18,179 bases of DNA from JAWXCM01 sp034408745 (GTDB lineage Bacteria; Acidobacteriota; Terriglobia; Bryobacterales; Bryobacteraceae). Where the stretch lies: NCBI GenBank assembly GCA_034408745.1, contig JAWXCM010000396.1:1-18179 (forward strand), written 5' to 3'. The notes below the pieces were generated by a model, which saw only the letters and a program-made list of their open reading frames with translations, did not search any database and had not been told where the DNA came from. Shown one piece after another: positions 14,826 to 18,179 of this stretch; position 1 is the stretch's first letter; each line of letters begins with the position of its first letter. The translations under genes and the position numbers were made by a program.

Positions 14826-15191
14826 ATGGACAGAGTCATGACGGTTCTGATGATTCTCAGCATCAGCATCATCGTGATGGTGTTGCATTCGGTGCGCCGT
14901 GAGCATATTCGCGTCGAGTACTCGGTGAGTTGGCTAACCTCCGCCGTGATTCTGCTTATCCTGTCCCTGAATCGCGATGCCGTCGTCTGGCTCGCACAGT
15001 TGCTCGGTGTCGCCTCACCGGCGATTGCCATTTTAATGACCGTCTTTTTCGTGTTCCTTTTTGTAGGATTTCGCTTCTCCCTTCGCGTGTCCGCCCTGAA
15101 AGACGCGAATATCGCTCTCGCGCAGCGCGTGGCGATCCTGGAATTTCATATCAAATCGGCTCATGAGCAACAAAAAACGGCGAACGGCTGA
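14826..15191 (+). CDS. DUF2304 small membrane protein
   Basis: A 121-residue integral membrane protein with three predicted helices: about 6-22 (VLMILSISIIVMVLHSV), 33-47 (VSWLTSAVILLILSL) and 63-82 (SPAIAILMTVFFVFLFVGF). A charged C-terminal helix follows (LRVSALKDANIALAQRVAIL), likely a coiled coil. The layout matches DUF2304, a family often found beside GT2 enzymes in polysaccharide loci. It is two bases after the DPM1-like gene, so the pair is probably one functional unit at the inner membrane, perhaps holding the synthase at the membrane. This role is inferred from neighbourhood. Its last 29 bases overlap the start of the next gene, which is a long overlap. Confidence 0.88.
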   Translation: MDRVMTVLMILSISIIVMVLHSVRREHIRVEYSVSWLTSAVILLILSLNRDAVVWLAQLLGVASPAIAILMTVFFVFLFVGFRFSLRVSALKDANIALAQRVAILEFHIKSAHEQQKTANG

Positions 15192-16953
15192 GCAGCCGTC
15201 CCGGGTTCCTCCCGGAGGTACCGCTGTGGCAACAGCGGTTGAGGATGCGCCACGTCCGTCCGGCGCGCCCTGGTGGGCCTGGATTGCAGGTCTCATTCTT
15301 GTCTTATTCGTCGGCTTTGAAGTCTACGGCCCCGCCCTGAACGGAGAGTTCGTCTTTGACGACCAGTACCTCCCGTTCATGATGCCGGATGTGCAGAACG
15401 CGCCGCTTCAGGCATGGTTGGGCGTGAGACCCTTCCTCCAGCTCACCTACTGGTGGAATTATCAGAACTGGGGCCTCGAGCCGTACCCTTATCACGCCGT
15501 CAGCGTGGTGCTACACTGCTTCAACACGCTGCTGATCTGGGCCATTGTCCGCCGATTTTTAAAAATGGTGGACGAAACGGGCGTGCGCCGCGAGATCCTC
15601 GCCGCCTTCGCCGCGGGCCTGTTTCTGCTGCACCCCGTGATCACCGAATCGGTGGCATACGTCACCAGCCGCTCAGAAGCGCTGAGCATTTTTTTCTTTC
15701 TGCTCGCCTACGCCGTCTTCCTGTTTCGGCCCCGTCCCGCGATTCCAGTTCCGCACATCATTCTGCTGCTGTTGTTCTTTGGCATCGCCTGCACCGTGAA
15801 GGAGCACACCACGTTCCTGCCCTTCCTGCTGCTCCTCACCGATTTCTGGTTCACCACACCGTTCCGCTTCGAAGGCATTCGCCGCAATTTGCATCTCTAC
15901 ATCCCCATCGCGTTTTTCGGCCTCATCGGAATATGGGCGGTATTTAAAGTGCTCTCCGGTGCGAATTCCGCCGGCTTTCGACTCGCAGAGTTCACCTGGT
16001 ATCAGTATTTATTCACGCAGTTCCGCGTAATCTGGACCTACCTGCGCCTCTACCTGCTCCCCGTCGGCCAGAATGGCGACTATGCCTTTCCCCCGTCCCG
16101 CATCATCACGGAGCATTTCGCCTGGCTGGCATTGTTCGGGCTCCTGGCGGTGTGCTGGCTTGCCTGGAGATATCGACGCGAGTATCCGCTGGCCTCGTTC
16201 GGCTGGTTCGGCTTCCTGTTACTGCTGGCGCCGACGTCCTCCGTGGTCCCCATCGCCGACGTCATCGTCGAGCGGCGCCTCTACCTTCCGTTCTTCTGCC
16301 TGCTGCTCATCACCGTCGACTTCCTCCGCCGCTGGCGCCCGACTCCCGCGCTTCTCGCCAGTGCCTGCGGCCTCCTGCTGGCAGTCTCCGCTTACGCGGC
16401 GCACGAACGGAGTAAGGTGTGGTCGAGTGCTCTGGTCTTCTGGGGCGATGCCGCCAGCAAAGCCCCCACCAATGCCCGGGCCCGCTTCCAACTCGCGTAC
16501 GCGCAGTGGGTGAACGGACAGTGCGACGCCGCCGTTCGCTCCTACGAAGAAACCGCGAAGATCACAGCGAAGTCCGACGACCGCCTCCTGGTCGACTGGG
16601 GCCTTGCGCTGGAATGCGCGGGCCGCACCGACGATGCCGCGGCGAAAATGCGTCAGGCTTACGCCATCGCACCCTCAGCGCACATTCAAACACAAATTGG
16701 CATGATTTATGGGAAAAAGAACCGCTTCGAGGAGGCGATGGCCGCCCTCAATGAGGCCGAGAAACTGGACCCACGCTTTGAAATGACGTACGTTTACAAA
16801 GGGAATTTGTACGCCACCCGTGGTGAGGTCGACACCGCCATCGGCTTCTACAAACACGCGATCGCCATCAATCCGAACAATCAGAATGCGAAGCAGGCGC
16901 TCGACCTGGCTGAGCAGGGTAAGGCCGCGGCAGCCCGGCAACCTGGGCGCTAG
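15163..16953 (+). CDS. TMTC-like GT-C membrane glycosyltransferase with C-terminal TPRs
   Basis: A 596-residue protein. A disordered N-terminus (1-36) is followed by a membrane part (about 37-420, roughly ten helices) and a soluble TPR part (about 434-590, three or four repeats such as ARARFQLAYAQWVNGQCDAA and YKGNLYATRGEVDTAIGFYK). The GT-C catalytic loop holds D66-D67 in NGEFVFDDQY, and HPVITESVAYVTSRSEALS at 157-175 matches the HPxxTExVAxVxxRxxxL signature of TMTC proteins, which in animals transfer O-mannose to cadherins from dolichyl-phosphate mannose. Here it would take a sugar from the lipid phosphate made by the DPM1-like enzyme and attach it to an exported protein or glycan. Donor and acceptor are inferred. 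The start overlaps DUF2304 by 29 bases; the next gene starts directly after its stop. Confidence 0.88.
   Translation: MSNKKRRTAEQPSRVPPGGTAVATAVEDAPRPSGAPWWAWIAGLILVLFVGFEVYGPALNGEFVFDDQYLPFMMPDVQNAPLQAWLGVRPFLQLTYWWNYQNWGLEPYPYHAVSVVLHCFNTLLIWAIVRRFLKMVDETGVRREILAAFAAGLFLLHPVITESVAYVTSRSEALSIFFFLLAYAVFLFRPRPAIPVPHIILLLLFFGIACTVKEHTTFLPFLLLLTDFWFTTPFRFEGIRRNLHLYIPIAFFGLIGIWAVFKVLSGANSAGFRLAEFTWYQYLFTQFRVIWTYLRLYLLPVGQNGDYAFPPSRIITEHFAWLALFGLLAVCWLAWRYRREYPLASFGWFGFLLLLAPTSSVVPIADVIVERRLYLPFFCLLLITVDFLRRWRPTPALLASACGLLLAVSAYAAHERSKVWSSALVFWGDAASKAPTNARARFQLAYAQWVNGQCDAAVRSYEETAKITAKSDDRLLVDWGLALECAGRTDDAAAKMRQAYAIAPSAHIQTQIGMIYGKKNRFEEAMAALNEAEKLDPRFEMTYVYKGNLYATRGEVDTAIGFYKHAIAINPNNQNAKQALDLAEQGKAAAARQPGR
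15202..15239 (+). repeat. Pair of small inverted repeats in the TMTC-like gene's 5' coding region
   Basis: ACCGCTGT at 15220-15227 and ACAGCGGT at 15232-15239 form an 8-bp perfect inverted repeat with a GGCA loop. Just before it CGGG and CCCG (about 15202-15214) can form a short second stem. They lie in the part coding for the disordered N-terminus, where sequence constraint is low, and could slow translation at the start of the membrane protein. Confidence 0.35.
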
Positions 16954-18063
16954 ATGGCAAAGCGTCTGCGCATCGGCGTTAACGCGCTCTACATGATCCC
17001 TGGAGGTGTCGGGGGCACGGAAATCTATCTTCGAAATCTGCTGGCTGCGCTGGCCGCGCTCGATCGCGAAAACCAGTATTTCGTGTTCACCAATCGGGAA
17101 ACGGACTCGACCCTCGTCCCCATGGCGACCAATTTTCAGCACATTCCCCAGCCCATTCGCGCTGTAAGCCGGCCCGCACGGCTCATCTGGGAACAAACAC
17201 TGCTGCCGCTCAAAATCGCTACAATGCGGCTCGATTGCCTGCTGAACCCGGGCTTCACCGCGCCCATCGTCACAGCCTGCCCCAACGTGACCGTGGTTCA
17301 CGACATGCAGCACAAGCGTCACCCGGAACATTTCCGCCGCTTCGACCGCCCCGCCTGGCAGTTCTTCGTCTGGGCCGCCGTCCATCGCTCCCGCATCCTG
17401 CTCGCCGATTCCGGAGCCACACGTGACGACCTCATCCGCTATTACCGCATCGATCCAAAGCGCGTTCGCATCGCACTCCTCGGTGTGGAAGACGAGTTCT
17501 TCTCCATTGCCGAGCTTCGCGGCCCACTCCGCCCCTGGATCCTCTGCGCGTCGACACTCCACCCGCACAAAAACATCGAGCGCCTGGTCCGTGTATTTGG
17601 AAGATTCCGCGAAATAAAACCAGACTTCCAGCTAATACTCGCTGGAATGCGAGGCTTTCGCGCCTCGGAAATTGAGGCCCTCATCTCGCGACTGAACCTG
17701 GAATCGAGCGTGCGCATCACCGGCTGGATTCCCCGTACAGAGTTGTACGAGCTGTTCCGCCACGCCACCGCCTTCGTCTACCCGTCGACATTCGAAGGCT
17801 TCGGCCTGCCAGTAATCGAAGCAATGGCCGCCGGGGTACCGCTGGCCTGTTCCGACATCGAGCCCCTTCGCTCCATCACAGGCGACGCCGCCATCCGCTT
17901 CGCACCCGACTCCGACGAAGAAATGTTAGCCGCCCTTCTCCGCGTATCGGAGGACAGCAGCCTGGTACCCGCCGCCCGTGCCAGGGCCCGTCAATTCACC
18001 TGGAAACACTGCGCCACCGAAACCTTAGCCGCCCTGACCGCCGCCGCAGCCCAATCGGGCTAA
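16954..18063 (+). CDS. GT4 glycosyltransferase (mannosyltransferase-like)
   Basis: A 369-residue retaining GT-B enzyme of family 4, acting on the cytoplasmic side. The N-terminal Rossmann half begins RIGVNALYMIPGGVGGTEIY, whose GGVGGTE loop fits the donor/acceptor cleft. TVVHDMQHKRHPE is typical of the acceptor region. In the C-terminal half ILCASTLHPHKNIERLV is the GT4 donor strand, and E281-x7-E289 in FEGFGLPVIEAMAAGVP is the EX7E nucleotide-sugar motif. The donor is often GDP-mannose in such relatives, but this is not proven. Its ATG directly follows the TMTC-like stop (TAG then ATG), so it belongs to the same transcript and closes the glycosylation run. I see no flippase, polymerase or ligase in the window. 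Confidence 0.93.
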   Translation: MAKRLRIGVNALYMIPGGVGGTEIYLRNLLAALAALDRENQYFVFTNRETDSTLVPMATNFQHIPQPIRAVSRPARLIWEQTLLPLKIATMRLDCLLNPGFTAPIVTACPNVTVVHDMQHKRHPEHFRRFDRPAWQFFVWAAVHRSRILLADSGATRDDLIRYYRIDPKRVRIALLGVEDEFFSIAELRGPLRPWILCASTLHPHKNIERLVRVFGRFREIKPDFQLILAGMRGFRASEIEALISRLNLESSVRITGWIPRTELYELFRHATAFVYPSTFEGFGLPVIEAMAAGVPLACSDIEPLRSITGDAAIRFAPDSDEEMLAALLRVSEDSSLVPAARARARQFTWKHCATETLAALTAAAAQSG

Positions 18064-18090
18064 AGGGGGGCAGGCCCCTAGGCCCATAAG

Positions 18091-18103
18091 CGCTAACTTA
18101 GCG
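18091..18103. repeat. 13-base palindrome after the GT operon
   Basis: CGCTAA and TTAGCG flank a central C. It lies between the GT4 stop and the possible convergent gene at the right edge. The RNA stem would be five base pairs with a three-base loop, weak for a terminator. A G-rich/C-rich pair right after the stop (GGGG...CCCC at about 18065-18080) is another weak stem. Either may help end transcription from both sides; no T tract is seen. Confidence 0.3.
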
Positions 18104-18104
18104 A

Positions 18105-18179
18105 TTAAAGAATCTTAACCTGTGGTGCTCTCCGCCGCTTTCGTTCTCGTAGGTCCATCTCCAGTTGGTTCCAGTTCTC
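18105..18179 (-). CDS. Possible C-terminal end of an unidentified protein (partial)
   Basis: Reading from the right edge, 24 codons are open to a TAA at 18107-18105. The tail reads ENWNQLEMDLRERKRRR followed by APQVKIL, a charged basic C-terminus that looks protein-like. Only about half the third positions are G or C, lower than the neighbouring genes, so it may be a chance frame or a gene of different origin. It would converge on the GT operon. Product unknown. Confidence 0.35.
   Translation of the reverse strand, partial: ENWNQLEMDLRERKRRRAPQVKIL

Noticed and set aside
18122..18179. Start of a + strand gene from GTG at 18122
   Set aside because: The frame is open and hydrophobic, but has no ribosome binding site, poor G or C at third positions, and competes with a more protein-like - strand frame.
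1..18179. Insertion sequence, phage, CRISPR, tRNA or rRNA content
   Set aside because: I looked for transposase or integrase motifs, regularly spaced direct repeats and tRNA-like cloverleaf sequences in the gaps and saw none; the gaps are too short for most of these.

Overview
The window is about 18.2 kb of GC-rich, densely coded bacterial chromosome with no rRNA, tRNA, insertion sequence, phage gene or CRISPR array that I can see. Secreted FG-GAP and DinB proteins, a three-domain GH2 enzyme with a signal peptide, a divergent membrane pyrophosphatase and a coproheme-decarboxylase-type HemQ together suggest a Gram-negative soil bacterium, possibly Acidobacteriota (Bryobacterales/Solibacter-like). 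That is an impression from gene content, not a search result. No gene-free stretch longer than 300 bases exists.

Left part (1-4320): the tail of an unknown + strand gene meets a 71-residue zinc-ribbon-like protein on the - strand, with overlapping stop codons. Then on + come a YflT-type general stress protein with a glycine-rich core, a GlpF-like aquaglyceroporin whose start codon directly abuts a long hairpin, a secreted GH2 glycosidase, and, 3 bases later, an SDR-fold protein lacking the catalytic Ser and Tyr. A perfect 14-bp stem terminator at 4322-4353 separates this from the convergent block that follows.

Middle, - strand (4377-9400): read in transcription order, a secreted DinB-like protein, a secreted protein of unknown function, the HemQ/ChdC heme enzyme and a proton-pumping membrane pyrophosphatase. 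Gaps of 36 and 28 bases suggest co-transcription of the first three. The pyrophosphatase has its own 172-base leader with a striking 12-bp inverted repeat next to its ribosome binding site.

Right part, + strand (9448-18063): seven genes with spacings from -29 to +8 bases form one apparent 8.6-kb operon. They encode a HerA/FtsK-like P-loop ATPase, a secreted FG-GAP propeller protein, a WbbL-like GT2, a polyprenyl-phosphate-sugar-synthase-like GT2, a DUF2304 membrane protein, a TMTC-like GT-C membrane glycosyltransferase with TPRs, and a GT4 glycosyltransferase. The last five look like a lipid-linked sugar pathway: the DPM1-like enzyme would charge polyprenyl phosphate, and the TMTC-like enzyme would transfer the sugar outside the membrane, perhaps as protein O-glycosylation. 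The ATPase and propeller protein at the head of the operon have no obvious role in it, and this is the most promising place to look for something undescribed.

A second theme is structure at gene starts. Inverted repeats sit on or beside the start sites of the aquaporin, the secreted unknown protein, hemQ and the pyrophosphatase gene. At the secreted protein the hairpin encloses the start codon and buries the ribosome binding site.
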